The notes below the pieces were generated by a model. The model worked only from the letters and a program-made list of their open reading frames with translations, did no database searches and had not been told where the DNA came from. Of a stretch of 64,000 nucleotides of DNA, positions 49,557 through 59,949 are shown piece after piece. Every line of letters begins with the position of its first letter. Within the stretch, counting starts at the first letter, position 1. This DNA comes from Candidatus Colwellia aromaticivorans (GTDB taxonomy: Bacteria > Pseudomonadota > Gammaproteobacteria > Enterobacterales > Alteromonadaceae). Where the stretch lies: positions 1-64,000 of the forward strand of contig NZ_QOLD01000013.1 of the NCBI RefSeq assembly GCF_003333305.1, in the 5' to 3' direction. A program made the position numbers and the translations under genes.

Positions 49557-51221
49557 ATGAACGATAGCAAGCCTTTAACAGGCGGTGGATTACTATTTAA
49601 AATACTAGAACAGCATGGTGTAGAGCACATTTTTGGTTACCCTGGTGGTGCCATCATGCCTATTTACGACGCTCTCGTTGACAGCAATGTTCAACATTTT
49701 TTATGTCGTCATGAACAAGGCGCCTCATTTTCAGCTGTCGGTTATGCCCGTGCTTCTGGAAAAGTGGGTGTTTGCATGGCTACGTCAGGTCCTGGTGCAA
49801 CAAATTTAATCACTGGCTTAGCTGATGCTCTTGCTGATTCCATTCCCGTAGTAGCGATTACTGGTCAAGTACCCACGGCTGCCATGGGTAGTGATGCCTT
49901 TCAAGAAACTGATATTTTTGGTTTATCTTTAGCCTGTACCAAGCATTCTTTTCAAGTAACTGATATTGCTGACTTAGAAAAAGTGTTACACAAAGCATTT
50001 GCCATTGCACTTGAAGGACGTCAAGGACCCGTATTGGTCGATATTCCAAAAGATATTCAAATTGCAGCTGTTGAACAAACATTTACAAAAGTTGCCTCAT
50101 TAAAAAATAAAGTGAAATTGCCGCTAGCTGATATCACTAAAGCGCTTGATTTACTAACGCATGCCAAAAAACCTATTTTATATGTTGGTGGTGGTGTAGG
50201 TATGGCTAATGCCATTGATGAAGTAAGAAGCTTTGCAGAAACAACAGGGTTGCCATCTGTTTCCACCTTAAAAGGTTTAGGGGCATTAAACCCTGATGAC
50301 GAAAATTATCTAGGTATGCTTGGCATGCATGGAACTAAAGTGGCTAATTTAGCTGTACATGACTGTGACTTATTAATTGCCGTTGGTGCCCGTTTTGATG
50401 ACCGTGTAACGGGTAAGTTAGATCAATTTGCTCCCGATGCTAAAGTAATTCACTTTGATATTGATACCGCTGAAATAAATAAACGTAGAATTGCTGACGC
50501 GCCTATTTTAGGTGACTTAAAAGAAAATCTTCCTTTATTGACTATGTCATTAGACATTCAAGACTGGCAAACACAAGTACGACAAATGAAAGAAAATTGT
50601 GCTTGGCGATATGATCATCCAGGCGAAAGGATTTTTGCTCCAGCAGTATTAAAAGAAGTTAGCGATTTAATGCCTGAAAACACCTGTGTTACCACCGATG
50701 TAGGTCAACATCAAATGTGGGCTGCGCAACACATGAATTTTGACGACCCAAGTAATTTCTTAACCAGTGGTAGTATGGGCACGATGGGCTTCGGTTTACC
50801 TGCCGCCATAGGCGCACAAATTAGCCGCCCTCACGATACCGTTATTGTGGTCTCAGGTGATGGTTCTATCATGATGAATGTGCAAGAATTAGCCACGATT
50901 AAACGCTATCAAATCCCCGTTAAAATTATTCTAATAGATAACGCTAAACTGGGTATGGTTCGCCAATGGCAAGATTTGTTTTTCGATGGTCGCTTAAGTG
51001 AAACTGACTTATCTGATAACCCTGATTTTGTTATGCTAGCAACCTCTTTTGATATAAAAGCTAAGCAAATCACTCAAAAAAGTGAAGTGACAGCAGCGAT
51101 CAAAGAAATGTTAGATCATGATGGTGCTTATCTATTACAAGTTAAAATAGATGCAAAAGACAACGTTTGGCCATTAGTGCCACCTAATAGTGCTAACAAT
51201 GAAATGATGGAGAGCGCGTAG
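49557..51221 (+). CDS. ilvG: Acetolactate synthase II large subunit
   Basis: The 554-residue TPP and FAD enzyme condenses pyruvate to acetolactate, or pyruvate with 2-oxobutyrate. N-terminal [17 protein letters not shown] (about 21-37), [21 protein letters not shown] (in part) and the TPP motif [20 protein letters not shown] (about 432) are clear. Unlike E. coli K-12, the gene is intact. The start lies 134 bases after ilvL, beyond the attenuator. It overlaps closely with ilvM (1-base gap). Confidence 0.96.
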   Translation: MNDSKPLTGGGLLFKILEQHGVEHIFGYPGGAIMPIYDALVDSNVQHFLCRHEQGASFSAVGYARASGKVGVCMATSGPGATNLITGLADALADSIPVVAITGQVPTAAMGSDAFQETDIFGLSLACTKHSFQVTDIADLEKVLHKAFAIALEGRQGPVLVDIPKDIQIAAVEQTFTKVASLKNKVKLPLADITKALDLLTHAKKPILYVGGGVGMANAIDEVRSFAETTGLPSVSTLKGLGALNPDDENYLGMLGMHGTKVANLAVHDCDLLIAVGARFDDRVTGKLDQFAPDAKVIHFDIDTAEINKRRIADAPILGDLKENLPLLTMSLDIQDWQTQVRQMKENCAWRYDHPGERIFAPAVLKEVSDLMPENTCVTTDVGQHQMWAAQHMNFDDPSNFLTSGSMGTMGFGLPAAIGAQISRPHDTVIVVSGDGSIMMNVQELATIKRYQIPVKIILIDNAKLGMVRQWQDLFFDGRLSETDLSDNPDFVMLATSFDIKAKQITQKSEVTAAIKEMLDHDGAYLLQVKIDAKDNVWPLVPPNSANNEMMESA

Positions 51222-51222
51222 C

Positions 51223-51495
51223 ATGAACCCTATAACTATGAATAAGTATAAATTAATCATCATGACGGATGATAAACAAGTAGTACTTGAACGAATTTTA
51301 CAAGTAACTCGTTACCGTGGTTTTCTAATTAATGGCATGACTGCGCAAGTCAACACAGGAAATAATATTGCGACAATTGAACTACTGGTCAGTAGCGATC
51401 GTCCTATTTCACTTTTAATTGACCAAATCAACAAACTGGTCGACATCAAGAGTGTTGCAGTAGACAATAGCTCGTCACAGCGTTGCAGCGCATAA
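51223..51495 (+). CDS. ilvM: Acetolactate synthase II small subunit
   Basis: The 90-residue regulatory subunit has one ACT domain (YKLIIMTDDKQVVLERILQV, then RYRGFLINGMTAQ). It starts 1 base after ilvG stops, so the two are co-translated. The subunit gives stability and possibly valine sensitivity to IlvG. Confidence 0.9.
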   Translation: MNPITMNKYKLIIMTDDKQVVLERILQVTRYRGFLINGMTAQVNTGNNIATIELLVSSDRPISLLIDQINKLVDIKSVAVDNSSSQRCSA

Positions 51496-51599
51496 AACGT
51501 ACGTGCTGTAGCTTAATAAATTATATCGTACCTAGGCTGGCTACATCAAAAAATGATAAATATACCAGCCAATAACAGTAATAAATTTAGGAAAATAAA

Positions 51600-52526
51600 A
51601 TGGCAAAAGTAAATGCAGACTTAATTTGGTTTAACGGTAAACTTATGCCGTGGAAAGATGCAACCGTTCATGTAATGAGCCATGCTCTACATTACGGTTC
51701 GTCTGTATTTGAAGGTATACGTGCATACGAAACACATAAAGGAACATGTATTTTTCGTTTAGAGGAACATATTGAACGTTTATTCAATTCTGCAAAAATT
51801 TATCGTATGGATATCCCTTATACACAAGCCGAAGTAGTCCAAGCGTGTAAAGATTCGGTTGCCAACAATAACTTAAAATCTGCTTACTTACGACCGCTAG
51901 CTTTCTTAGGTGATATTGGCATGGGGCTTCGTGCACCTGCCGATGTTAAGGCCGATTTAATGATTGCCGCCTTTAGCTGGGAAGCATACTTAGGTGCTGA
52001 TGCTATGGAAAAAGGCGTTGATGTTGGTGTATCAAGCTGGAACCGTATTGCTCCGAATACTATTCCAACTGCCGCAAAAGCGGGTGGTAATTACTTATCT
52101 TCACAACTGATTTCAGCTGAAGCATATCGCCATGGTTATACCGAAGGTATTGCCCTTGATGTGCATAATTATGTCAGTGAAGGTGCAGGACAAAATTTAT
52201 TCTTAATTCGTAAAGGCATTATTTATACACCTCCAGGTTCTTGTTCTATTTTGCCTGGTTTAACGCGTGATACGGTTATTACTTTAGCCAACAGCTTAGG
52301 TTATGAAGTACGTGAAGAGTTAATCGCGCGTGAAGCACTTTACCTTGCAGACGAGTTTTTCATGTGTGGTACTGCCACTGAACTTGTGCCAGTAAGTACT
52401 GTTGATGGTATGAAAGTAGGATCAGGCTCTCGCGGCCCGATTACTAAAGCGTTACAAGACGCTTTCTTCGGTATTTTTGACGGCACTACAGCAACACCTG
52501 ATGGTTGGTTGGATCCTGTTGCATAA
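51600..52526 (+). CDS. ilvE: Branched-chain amino acid aminotransferase
   Basis: The 308-residue class IV PLP enzyme transfers the final amino group to valine, leucine and isoleucine precursors. It has LHYGSSVFEGIRAYET (about 30-45), the PLP lysine in TAAKAGGNYLSSQLIS (about residue 160) and GTATELVPVSTVDG (about 257). Length matches E. coli IlvE (309). ilvD follows about 170 bases later. Confidence 0.96.
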   Translation: MAKVNADLIWFNGKLMPWKDATVHVMSHALHYGSSVFEGIRAYETHKGTCIFRLEEHIERLFNSAKIYRMDIPYTQAEVVQACKDSVANNNLKSAYLRPLAFLGDIGMGLRAPADVKADLMIAAFSWEAYLGADAMEKGVDVGVSSWNRIAPNTIPTAAKAGGNYLSSQLISAEAYRHGYTEGIALDVHNYVSEGAGQNLFLIRKGIIYTPPGSCSILPGLTRDTVITLANSLGYEVREELIAREALYLADEFFMCGTATELVPVSTVDGMKVGSGSRGPITKALQDAFFGIFDGTTATPDGWLDPVA

Positions 52527-52694
52527 AGCAATTTTTTAACATGATTTTCTGCTTCCTCATGGGTATCTCTGTGTTGGTACATGGGGTTGCAGACACTAAA
52601 TGAAATAAATTTCATTTTTAAAAACATTTCGAAACAGTTTACTATAAATGCTTTTAAAAATAAAATTCCCCTACTTCACATGGATATCAAAGTC

Positions 52695-54557
52695 ATGCCT
52701 AAATTAAGATCTGCAACTTCTACCCAAGGCCGTAATATGGCCGGTGCTCGTGCCCTTTGGCGTGCAACAGGCATGACAGATGGCGATTTTGGTAAACCTA
52801 TTATCGCGGTGGTGAACTCTTTCACTCAATTTGTACCCGGTCATGTGCATTTAAAAGACATGGGACAATTAGTTGCCGGTGCTATTGAAGAAGCGGGCGG
52901 TGTTGCCAAAGAATTTAATACTATTGCTGTTGATGATGGCATTGCCATGGGTCACGCTGGCATGCTTTACAGCTTGCCATCACGTGATTTAATTGCTGAC
53001 TCTGTTGAATACATGGTTAACGCTCATTGTGCTGATGCTATGGTATGTATATCAAACTGTGACAAAATTACTCCGGGTATGTTGATGGCAGCAATGCGCT
53101 TAAACATTCCAGTAATTTTTGTTTCTGGCGGGCCAATGGAAGCGGGTAAAACTAAGCTTTCAGACCAAATTATCAAATTAGATTTAGTTGATGCCATGCT
53201 CCAAGCTGTTGATCCTAATGTAAGTGAGGAGCAAAGTGACCAAGTAGAACGTTCTGCCTGTCCTACCTGTGGCTCATGTTCTGGCATGTTCACAGCTAAC
53301 TCAATGAACTGTTTAGCTGAAGCACTTGGTTTAGCCTTACCAGGTAACGGCTCAATGTTGGCAACTCATGCTGATAGAGAGAAGTTGTTTTTAGATGCTG
53401 GTAAACAAATTGTTGAATTAACAAAACGTTATTACCAAGATAATGATGAATCTGCACTACCACGCAATATTGCCAACAAAGACTCTTTTTCAAATGCCAT
53501 GTGTTTAGATATTGCCATGGGCGGCTCAACCAATACCATATTGCATTTACTCGCAACAGCACAAGAAGCTGAAATAGATTACACCATGGAAGATATGGAT
53601 AAATTATCACGCATTGTGCCGCAGTTATGTAAAGTTGCGCCATCAACGCCTGAGTATCATATGGAAGATGTACATCGCGCCGGCGGTGTAATTGCAATTT
53701 TAGGTGAGTTATCACGCGCTAACTTATTAAAAACTGATGTGCCAAATGTTTTAGGTACTACGTTGGCTGATGTAATTGCCAAATATGACATTAAAGTTAC
53801 TGACGATGAAGACGTTAAAAAATTCTATCGTGCAGGCCCTGCTGGTATCCGTACCACTAAAGCATTTAGCCAAGACTGTCGTTGGGATACCTTAGATGAT
53901 GATAGAGCTAATGGTTGTATTCGTAGCCTTGAACATGCTTTTTCTACAGAAGGTGGCTTAGCCGTACTTTCAGGTAATATTGCTGTAGATGGTTGTGTTG
54001 TAAAAACAGCCGGTGTAACTGACGACAACTTAGTATTTACTGGTCCTGCACACATTTTTGAAAGCCAAGATGATGCAGTAGCCGGTGTTTTAGACGGAAA
54101 AGTAGTGGCTGGCGAAGTCGTTGTTATTCGTTACGAAGGTCCTAAAGGTGGACCAGGTATGCAAGAAATGCTTTATCCAACCACTTACCTAAAATCTATG
54201 GGTTTAGGTAAAGCCTGTGCTTTATTAACTGATGGTCGTTTTTCTGGTGGTACTTCTGGTTTATCCATTGGTCATGTTTCTCCTGAAGCAGCTGACGGCG
54301 GTACAATTGCCTTAGTTGAACAAGGCGATATCATTCATATTGATATCCCTACTCGAGAGATTACATTACAAGTACCTGAAGCTGAACTTGATGCGCGTCG
54401 TGCTGCGATGGAAGCTAAAGGGAAAGATGCTTGGAAACCTACTGATCGTGTACGCCCAATCAGTTATGCACTAAAAAATTACGCTATGTTAGCAACCAGT
54501 GCTGACAAAGGTGCGGTACGTAATCGCGCTCTTTTAGATGGTTTAGTTGATAAATAA
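52695..54557 (+). CDS. ilvD: Dihydroxy-acid dehydratase
   Basis: The 620-residue iron-sulfur enzyme dehydrates dihydroxy acids to 2-oxo acids in valine and isoleucine synthesis. The cluster cysteines lie in [11 protein letters not shown] (about residue 122) and [18 protein letters not shown] (about 190-207). I chose the ATG at 52695 ([12 protein letters not shown]), which aligns with E. coli MPKYRSATT; an ATG 15 bases upstream adds MDIKV. An open frame extends further upstream into the ilvE-ilvD gap but is non-coding. A good terminator follows. Confidence 0.95.
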   Translation: MPKLRSATSTQGRNMAGARALWRATGMTDGDFGKPIIAVVNSFTQFVPGHVHLKDMGQLVAGAIEEAGGVAKEFNTIAVDDGIAMGHAGMLYSLPSRDLIADSVEYMVNAHCADAMVCISNCDKITPGMLMAAMRLNIPVIFVSGGPMEAGKTKLSDQIIKLDLVDAMLQAVDPNVSEEQSDQVERSACPTCGSCSGMFTANSMNCLAEALGLALPGNGSMLATHADREKLFLDAGKQIVELTKRYYQDNDESALPRNIANKDSFSNAMCLDIAMGGSTNTILHLLATAQEAEIDYTMEDMDKLSRIVPQLCKVAPSTPEYHMEDVHRAGGVIAILGELSRANLLKTDVPNVLGTTLADVIAKYDIKVTDDEDVKKFYRAGPAGIRTTKAFSQDCRWDTLDDDRANGCIRSLEHAFSTEGGLAVLSGNIAVDGCVVKTAGVTDDNLVFTGPAHIFESQDDAVAGVLDGKVVAGEVVVIRYEGPKGGPGMQEMLYPTTYLKSMGLGKACALLTDGRFSGGTSGLSIGHVSPEAADGGTIALVEQGDIIHIDIPTREITLQVPEAELDARRAAMEAKGKDAWKPTDRVRPISYALKNYAMLATSADKGAVRNRALLDGLVDK

Positions 54558-54590
54558 AAACTAATTTAAGCTAAGCATTTATGTTAAAGG

Positions 54591-54622
54591 GCGTCCAACA
54601 CGATTGTTGTGACGCTTTTTTA
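54591..54622 (+). terminator. Rho-independent terminator after ilvD
   Basis: GCGTCCAACA and TGTTGTGACGC form a stem with a CGAT loop, followed by TTTTTTATT. It lies between ilvD and ilvA, so ilvA may be expressed at a lower level or have added regulation. Confidence 0.85.
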
Positions 54623-54662
54623 TTGATTTAAAGATTATTATAACAATCGATGTATAAATAAG

Positions 54663-56231
54663 ATGACCGAAAAACAAAGCCAAGCATCACTAAACAAAGA
54701 GCTAACAGAACAAGCTGAGCAACTTGATTATTTAAGGCGCATATTGCTTGCGCCTGTTTATGATGTTGCTGTAGAAACTGAGCTTACGCATTTAACTAAA
54801 TTATCGGCGCGCTTAAATAATCAAATTTATTTAAAACGTGAAGATCAACAACCAGTACATTCGTTCAAACTGCGTGGTGCTTACAACAAGTTATCAGGTT
54901 TAAGTGAAGCGGAATGTATTCATGGTGTTATTGCCGCTTCAGCTGGTAATCATGCGCAAGGCTTGGCGTTAGCAGCAAATAAATTAGGCATTAAAGCAAC
55001 AATTGTTATGCCTAAAACCACACCTGATATTAAAGTGGATAATGTTAGGCGTTTTGGCGGTGAAGTACGTTTAGTGGGTAATAGTTTTAATGAAGCCCAA
55101 GCAGCCTCAATTAACTACGCAAAAGCTGAAAATAAAACTATCATTCATCCCTTTGATGATACCGATGTTATTGCTGGGCAAGGCACTGTTGCTAAAGAGT
55201 TACTACAACAACTACCTAATGCTGATATCGTTTTTATCCCCGTTGGTGGTGGTGGTTTATTAGCAGGTATGGCCGTTTATTTAAAGCAGCTTAGCCCCAA
55301 GACTACAATAATTGGTGTTGAAGCTGAAGACTCAGCTTGCTTGAAAGCAGCCCTAGCCGCAGGTAAGCCAGTTGATCTCGATCAAGTAGGTTTATTTGCT
55401 GATGGTGTTGCAGTAAAGCGCATTGGCGAGCATACGTTTAGCCTTATTGAACGTTACTGTGATGAGGTTATCACCGTAACTACCGATGAAATATGTACCT
55501 CGATTAAAGATATTTTTGAGCAAACTCGTGTTATTGCTGAGCCAGCAGGCGCTTTATCATTAGCAGGCTTACAAAAGTACTGCATTCAAAATGAACTGAA
55601 TAATCAATCTTTAGTCGCTATATTATCAGGTGCGAACATGAACTTTCATAGTTTACGTTATGTGTCAGAGCGCTGTGAGTTAGGCGAAAAGAAAGAAGCA
55701 ATTTTAGCGGTTACCATTCCCGAAGAAAAAGGCAGTTTCAAACGTTTTTGTCAAACGTTAGACAACAGAGTGATCACCGAGTTTAACTATCGTTATACTG
55801 GCGAAGCAAGTGCAAATGTTTTTGTCGGTGTTCGTTTAGGTGGCGGCATAGAAGAGCGTCAACAAGTGCTTGATGAGTTAGCAAGCGCAAACTATCAAGT
55901 TAGCGACTTTACAGACAATGAACTAGCAAAATTACATGTTCGTTATATGATTGGCGGTAAAAGTGGTGCTACCGCTCAAAATGAGCGTCTATTCAGTTTT
56001 GAATTTCCAGAACATCCCGGCGCATTAGAGAAGTTTCTTGATGCGATGGGTGAACTGTTCAATATCACCTTGTTCCATTACCGAAATCATGGTGCGGCAT
56101 TTGGGCAAGTGCTCGCAGGATTTGATGTAAACAAAGATAAAGAAAATGAATTTTTTGAACACTTAAATGCTTTAGGTTATCAATTTGAAGAAACAACTGA
56201 TAATCAAGCTTATCAAGCATTCCTTAACTAA
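54663..56231 (+). CDS. ilvA: Threonine ammonia-lyase, biosynthetic
   Basis: The 522-residue PLP enzyme makes 2-oxobutyrate from threonine, the entry to isoleucine synthesis. The PLP lysine is in VHSFKLRGAYNKLSG (about residue 66). SAGNHAQGLALAANKLGIKA (about 98) and the glycine loop PVGGGGLLAGMAVYLK follow. Two C-terminal ACT-like domains (about 330-510; AILAVTIPEEKGSFKRFCQT, LFSFEFPEHPGALEKFLDAM) bind the inhibitor isoleucine. Length matches E. coli IlvA (514). It is the last gene of the operon, 105 bases after ilvD, with a terminator between. Confidence 0.96.
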   Translation: MTEKQSQASLNKELTEQAEQLDYLRRILLAPVYDVAVETELTHLTKLSARLNNQIYLKREDQQPVHSFKLRGAYNKLSGLSEAECIHGVIAASAGNHAQGLALAANKLGIKATIVMPKTTPDIKVDNVRRFGGEVRLVGNSFNEAQAASINYAKAENKTIIHPFDDTDVIAGQGTVAKELLQQLPNADIVFIPVGGGGLLAGMAVYLKQLSPKTTIIGVEAEDSACLKAALAAGKPVDLDQVGLFADGVAVKRIGEHTFSLIERYCDEVITVTTDEICTSIKDIFEQTRVIAEPAGALSLAGLQKYCIQNELNNQSLVAILSGANMNFHSLRYVSERCELGEKKEAILAVTIPEEKGSFKRFCQTLDNRVITEFNYRYTGEASANVFVGVRLGGGIEERQQVLDELASANYQVSDFTDNELAKLHVRYMIGGKSGATAQNERLFSFEFPEHPGALEKFLDAMGELFNITLFHYRNHGAAFGQVLAGFDVNKDKENEFFEHLNALGYQFEETTDNQAYQAFLN

Positions 56232-56260
56232 TTAGTTCCTATGTTATTGCGCTAGATATT

Positions 56261-56292
56261 GCTCAGGATGACCGTATCCGTTCATCCTGAGC
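56261..56292. terminator. Hairpin after ilvA
   Basis: GCTCAGGATGA and TCATCCTGAGC form a perfect 11-bp stem with a CCGTATCCGT loop. There is no T-run, so it may be a dispersed palindrome or a stabilising 3' hairpin as much as a terminator. Confidence 0.55.
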
Positions 56293-56530
56293 TCATTGAA
56301 GAAATCCCCCTGATCTAAAATACTATGAAGTCATACGTAATTGAAATGACTTTTTGCTGCTCTTTATTTCAAGTATTCCTGCTTGCTTCAGCTCTGCCTT
56401 ATACCCACATCCTTCTTTCGACACAAAACTTATACCAGTTAGAAACCAATAAACCGTACCCCATCAAAACACTATATATAGACAAATTAATAACATCCAA
56501 CACAGTATATTGTGGCAATAACATAAATAG

Positions 56531-56544
56531 TTGATCTCGATCAA
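56531..56544. promoter_or_regulatory. Perfect FNR/ANR box
   Basis: TTGATCTCGATCAA is an exact match to TTGAT-N4-ATCAA, the site of FNR-type anaerobic regulators. It lies 82 bases before the truncated nrdG and about 300 before the class II ribonucleotide reductase gene, so it should switch this unit on without oxygen. Confidence 0.88.
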
Positions 56545-56561
56545 CTATCGAACCAAGCAAG

Positions 56562-56577
56562 TTACTATATATTGTGT
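56562..56577. promoter_or_regulatory. NrdR box 1
   Basis: TTACTATATATTGTGT matches the NrdR consensus acaCwAtATaTwGtgt in all core positions. It lies 31 bases from a second box, the spacing typical for NrdR. Confidence 0.82.
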
Positions 56578-56592
56578 TCTATTATAAAAACA

Positions 56593-56608
56593 ACACAACA
56601 TATAGGTT
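56593..56608. promoter_or_regulatory. NrdR box 2
   Basis: ACACAACATATAGGTT keeps the C, A, AT-a-T and G positions of the NrdR box. Its centre is exactly 31 bp from box 1, so both lie on one face of the helix. Confidence 0.75.
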
Positions 56609-56612
56609 TATC

Positions 56613-56771
56613 ATGAAATTTAACTACCTATCTCCTAGCATTGTATTTCAAGAAGTCCCCGATGAAATTAGTCTTTATTTTAGCATAACGGGTTGTAAAA
56701 CCGAGTGCATAGTGCGTCGGCCTAGAAAGCCTAATTACCAACCAAACCTTTCGCAATTTAGCGACAGATGA
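56613..56771 (+). pseudogene. nrdG: Truncated nrdG (class III ribonucleotide reductase activase)
   Basis: The first 37 or so residues (MKFNYLSPSIVFQEVPDEIS, LYFSITGCKTEC) match the start of the radical-SAM activase NrdG, up to the first cysteines of its CX3CX2C cluster motif. The next residues should give a GCH motif but read IVRRPRKPN, and the frame stops after 52 codons; the family has about 150-230. The gene is broken after two of the three cluster cysteines. It keeps its FNR and NrdR sites. The class II ribonucleotide reductase gene starts 62 bases after. Confidence 0.72.
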
Positions 56772-56833
56772 AAAGCTTAATCACTTATTTGTAAAAAATA
56801 CATTAAAGAAAATAATTTATCCAAAGGAAAATA

Positions 56834-59044
56834 ATGAAAGAACAAATAATGGCAGAGACTACCGAAACTGCCGCTGTTTTTGACCCAAATCATTTACAGT
56901 TAGCCTCACAAGATATTTGGGGGTCAAAGTATCAATTAAAAACACCATCAGGAGAGGCTGTCGACCATACTGTCATCAATACCTTTGAACGTATTGCAAA
57001 GGCTATTGCCAGTGTTGAAACTAGCCCCGTGAAACAGAAAAAATACAGTGAAGAGTTTTTGTGGGCACTGATGAATGGTGCGGTGCCTGCGGGCCGTATT
57101 GTTTCAAATGCAGGAGCTGGTGAGCAGAAGCCTACGGCCTCAACAATTAATTGTACCGTATCTGATACGATTAAAGATTCTATGCAAGGCATCGTCGGTG
57201 AAGCGGTAAGTAAAGCGAGTTTAACCCTAAAAGCGGGTTGTGGTATTGGTTATGATTTTTCAACGATCCGCCCTGATGGTGGTTTTGTTGCGGGTGCCGG
57301 CGCAACGACGTCAGGCCCTTTACCTTTCATGGATATTTTCGACACCATGTGTAAAACCGTTTCATCTTCTGGTGGACGTCGTGGGGCGCAGATGGGAACA
57401 ATTGATTGTCAACATCCAGATATCATGGCGTTCATTAAAGCGAAACGTGAAGATGGTCGCTTACGTCAATTTAACCTCTCAATATTAATCACCGACCCTT
57501 TTATGGAAGCAGTTAAAGCGGATACCGATTGGCAGTTGGTTTTCCCTACCAATCAAAACGAAATTGCTCTCGAAGGATTGAAGTACGATCCGATAAATAA
57601 TTCAGAAGATGTGATCTGGCGAGAATGGCCGTTATCTATGGAAGGATACTTAGGAAACGATGCTGGTGAAATCGCGTGTAAAGTTTACCGCACGATACGT
57701 GCAAAAAACTTGTGGAACATGATAATGAGTGCAACGTATGACTATGCGGAGCCGGGTTTTATCCTGATCGACAAGGTGAATGAATATAATAACAATTGGT
57801 TTGCTGAACTTATCCGTGCAACCAATCCATGCGGCGAACAACCGCTACCTCCAAATGGTTCGTGTTTGTTGGGCTCAATTAACTTAACCGCTTTTGTTAC
57901 AAACCCTTTTACCGCCCAAGCGAGTTTTGATTGGAAACGATTTAAGAAAGTTATCCGTATTTTCACGCGCATGCTTGATAACGTGGTAGAAATTAATGGC
58001 TTACCATTGCCAGAGCAAGTTGCTGAAATTGAAAGCAAGCGCCGTCACGGTATGGGATATTTAGGCTTAGGCTCCGCCATGACCATGCTTGGTATGAAAT
58101 ATGGTAAAGACAATTCGGTGAACTTCACCCGTGAAGTCACTAAACAGTTGGCATTAGAAGGATGGCGTGAAGCGACAAAGCTTGCCAAAGAAAAAGGCGG
58201 GGCGCCATTCTTAAATGAAATGTATAGCATTACGGGGGCTTTATTACGCAAACGTCCCGAGTTAGCACAAAAGTACAAGTTAGGTGATCAAGTTAAAGGG
58301 GTTGAACTACACGTTAACTATAGCCGTTACATGAAAAACATTGTCGCCGAGTTAGGTGACAACTGGGTAAAAGAAGCGCTAGCAACAGGGTTACGTTTTA
58401 CTCACCATAGCTCGATAGCACCCACAGGAACCATTGCATTATCTATAGGGAATAATGCCAGTAATGGTATAGAACCAAGTTTTGCGCATGACTACAAACG
58501 TAATGTTATTGTCCCCGGAAAATCAACTAAACAGCAAGTGAACGTTCGTTCTGCTGAAGTGTTAGCGTATGAACGTTTGATGAAAACCACACACGGGGAT
58601 GATTGGCAATTGCCGATGACCAAAATAGGGCCAATCTTATCACTGGATTTATCGCAGCTGCCTGAAAGTTTTGTTGATACGTCGACGGTTACGCCATCAG
58701 AGCATATTGCGGTTCAAGCAGCGGCCCAAAGTTGGATCGACAGTTCAATTTCTAAAACCATAAATATTCCAACAGAATTCCCTTTCTCTCAATTTGAAGA
58801 TGTTTATTTGGAAGCTTATACCGCAGGGTTAAAAGGGTGTACAACTTTTCGTTTCAATCCTGAAAACTTTTCAGGTGTTCTTGTCAACGAAGCTGATCTG
58901 GCAAATACAGATTATCAATTTACCCTTGAAGGTGGTGACGTGATCACCGTTAAGGGTAATGCTAAGGTGATTTATGAAGGCCAAGAGCATATTGCCTCTA
59001 ACTTATTTGATGCGATCAAAGAAGGGCAGTACGGACGTTTTTAG
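56834..59044 (+). CDS. nrdJ: B12-dependent (class II) ribonucleotide reductase, catalytic part
   Basis: The 736-residue subunit reduces ribonucleotides with adenosylcobalamin, with or without oxygen. Motifs: INCTVSD (about 107, first redox cysteine), KAGCGIGYDFS (about 134), the finger-loop catalytic NPCGEQPLPPNGSCLLGSIN (about 334-353), GTIALSIGNNASNGIEPSFA (about 534) and KGCTTFRFNP (about 678). It resembles the NrdJa half of the split enzyme of Pseudomonas. The redox C-terminus is in the next gene. AAAGGAAAATA precedes the ATG. The upstream FNR and NrdR sites belong to a broken nrdG. Confidence 0.94.
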   Translation: MKEQIMAETTETAAVFDPNHLQLASQDIWGSKYQLKTPSGEAVDHTVINTFERIAKAIASVETSPVKQKKYSEEFLWALMNGAVPAGRIVSNAGAGEQKPTASTINCTVSDTIKDSMQGIVGEAVSKASLTLKAGCGIGYDFSTIRPDGGFVAGAGATTSGPLPFMDIFDTMCKTVSSSGGRRGAQMGTIDCQHPDIMAFIKAKREDGRLRQFNLSILITDPFMEAVKADTDWQLVFPTNQNEIALEGLKYDPINNSEDVIWREWPLSMEGYLGNDAGEIACKVYRTIRAKNLWNMIMSATYDYAEPGFILIDKVNEYNNNWFAELIRATNPCGEQPLPPNGSCLLGSINLTAFVTNPFTAQASFDWKRFKKVIRIFTRMLDNVVEINGLPLPEQVAEIESKRRHGMGYLGLGSAMTMLGMKYGKDNSVNFTREVTKQLALEGWREATKLAKEKGGAPFLNEMYSITGALLRKRPELAQKYKLGDQVKGVELHVNYSRYMKNIVAELGDNWVKEALATGLRFTHHSSIAPTGTIALSIGNNASNGIEPSFAHDYKRNVIVPGKSTKQQVNVRSAEVLAYERLMKTTHGDDWQLPMTKIGPILSLDLSQLPESFVDTSTVTPSEHIAVQAAAQSWIDSSISKTINIPTEFPFSQFEDVYLEAYTAGLKGCTTFRFNPENFSGVLVNEADLANTDYQFTLEGGDVITVKGNAKVIYEGQEHIASNLFDAIKEGQYGRF

Positions 59045-59198
59045 CGCTTATATAGTGGAATAGTTAAGATGCCTCATTGTACTGGGTCTATTGGTATTGG
59101 GGCATATTAACCAACACAAAAGGCTTGTAGAACAATTTCAAGCAATACTTAATTTGTTTAACTGGTTTATTTACCAGTCATTTAAAAGAGACGACATC

Positions 59199-59945
59199 AT
59201 GACACACTCATCTTCGACAACAAAACCGATCGAGATCAGTAAAAAAATTATCGGCGTATCCGTATTAAATAAAGAAAGCAGCTCTGTTAGTGCCATAGAA
59301 AAAGAAGCCAAAATAGTTGAATTAATTGAAAAGACTAAGCGCCCTATACAATTGGATTCAAGAACGTATAAGATCAAAGCCTCATCAGGTTATGACCATG
59401 CATATTACGTCAGCATTTCAAACGTAGTCCTTAATGAAGGCACTGAGCTAGAAGAAGTGCGCCCTTATGAAATATTCATCAATACCAAAGACAAAATAAG
59501 TGTCCAATGGGTACATGCCTTAACCTTTATGATGTCAGCCATCTTTCGTAAAGGAGGTGAATACATGTTTTTATTGGATGAATTACGTGAAGTTTCTTCA
59601 TCAAATGCGGGTTGGTTTGGACAACATACCCGCGGTGGTAATCCTAGGTATATTGAGTCGATGGTTTCAGCTATCGCCGATACAATTGCTTACCATGTTG
59701 AGCAAACCTGTGGCGTTGCTATTAAAAAGATTGAGTTATCAAGTGAAGCAAAAGAAATCATCGAAGAAAAAAAAGCCGAATACCTGAAAAAACACACATC
59801 CAGCATGGCATCACCAGAAAGTGTTGATGAAGATGCTGGGATGCCAAATGCGCTAGATTGTTCTAAGTGTAAAGTGCGCAATACGGTGATCAAACTCGAT
59901 GGTTGTTTAACGTGTGTTTCGTGTGCAGATTCTAAATGTGGCTAA
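59199..59945 (+). CDS. Class II ribonucleotide reductase, C-terminal redox part (NrdJb-like)
   Basis: The 248-residue protein (start at 59199, MTHSSSTTKPIEIS, after AAAAGAGACGACATC) carries the TSCPD-type domain KASSGYDHAYYVSI (about 67) and WFGQHTRGGNPRYIESM. It ends in a cysteine-rich knuckle CSKCKVRNTVIKLDGCLTCV plus SCADSKCG. In the split class II enzyme this part holds the redox-active cysteine pair that re-reduces the active site. It follows nrdJ after 154 bases and completes it. An in-frame start at 59091 would add 36 non-homologous residues. Confidence 0.85.
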   Translation: MTHSSSTTKPIEISKKIIGVSVLNKESSSVSAIEKEAKIVELIEKTKRPIQLDSRTYKIKASSGYDHAYYVSISNVVLNEGTELEEVRPYEIFINTKDKISVQWVHALTFMMSAIFRKGGEYMFLLDELREVSSSNAGWFGQHTRGGNPRYIESMVSAIADTIAYHVEQTCGVAIKKIELSSEAKEIIEEKKAEYLKKHTSSMASPESVDEDAGMPNALDCSKCKVRNTVIKLDGCLTCVSCADSKCG

Positions 59946-59949
59946 TACC

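Noticed and set aside
52581-52694. An upstream extension of ilvD by 38 residues
   Set aside because: The extra residues do not resemble the IlvD family, which starts MPKxRSAT. The start at 52695 matches E. coli.
56325-56534. A 69-codon plus-strand frame after ilvA
   Set aside because: It has no ribosome site or recognisable pattern and overlaps the regulatory stretch (FNR box) of the ribonucleotide reductase unit.
59091-59198. An upstream extension of the NrdJb-like gene by 36 residues
   Set aside because: The ATG at 59199 has a better ribosome site, and the additional residues show no family pattern.
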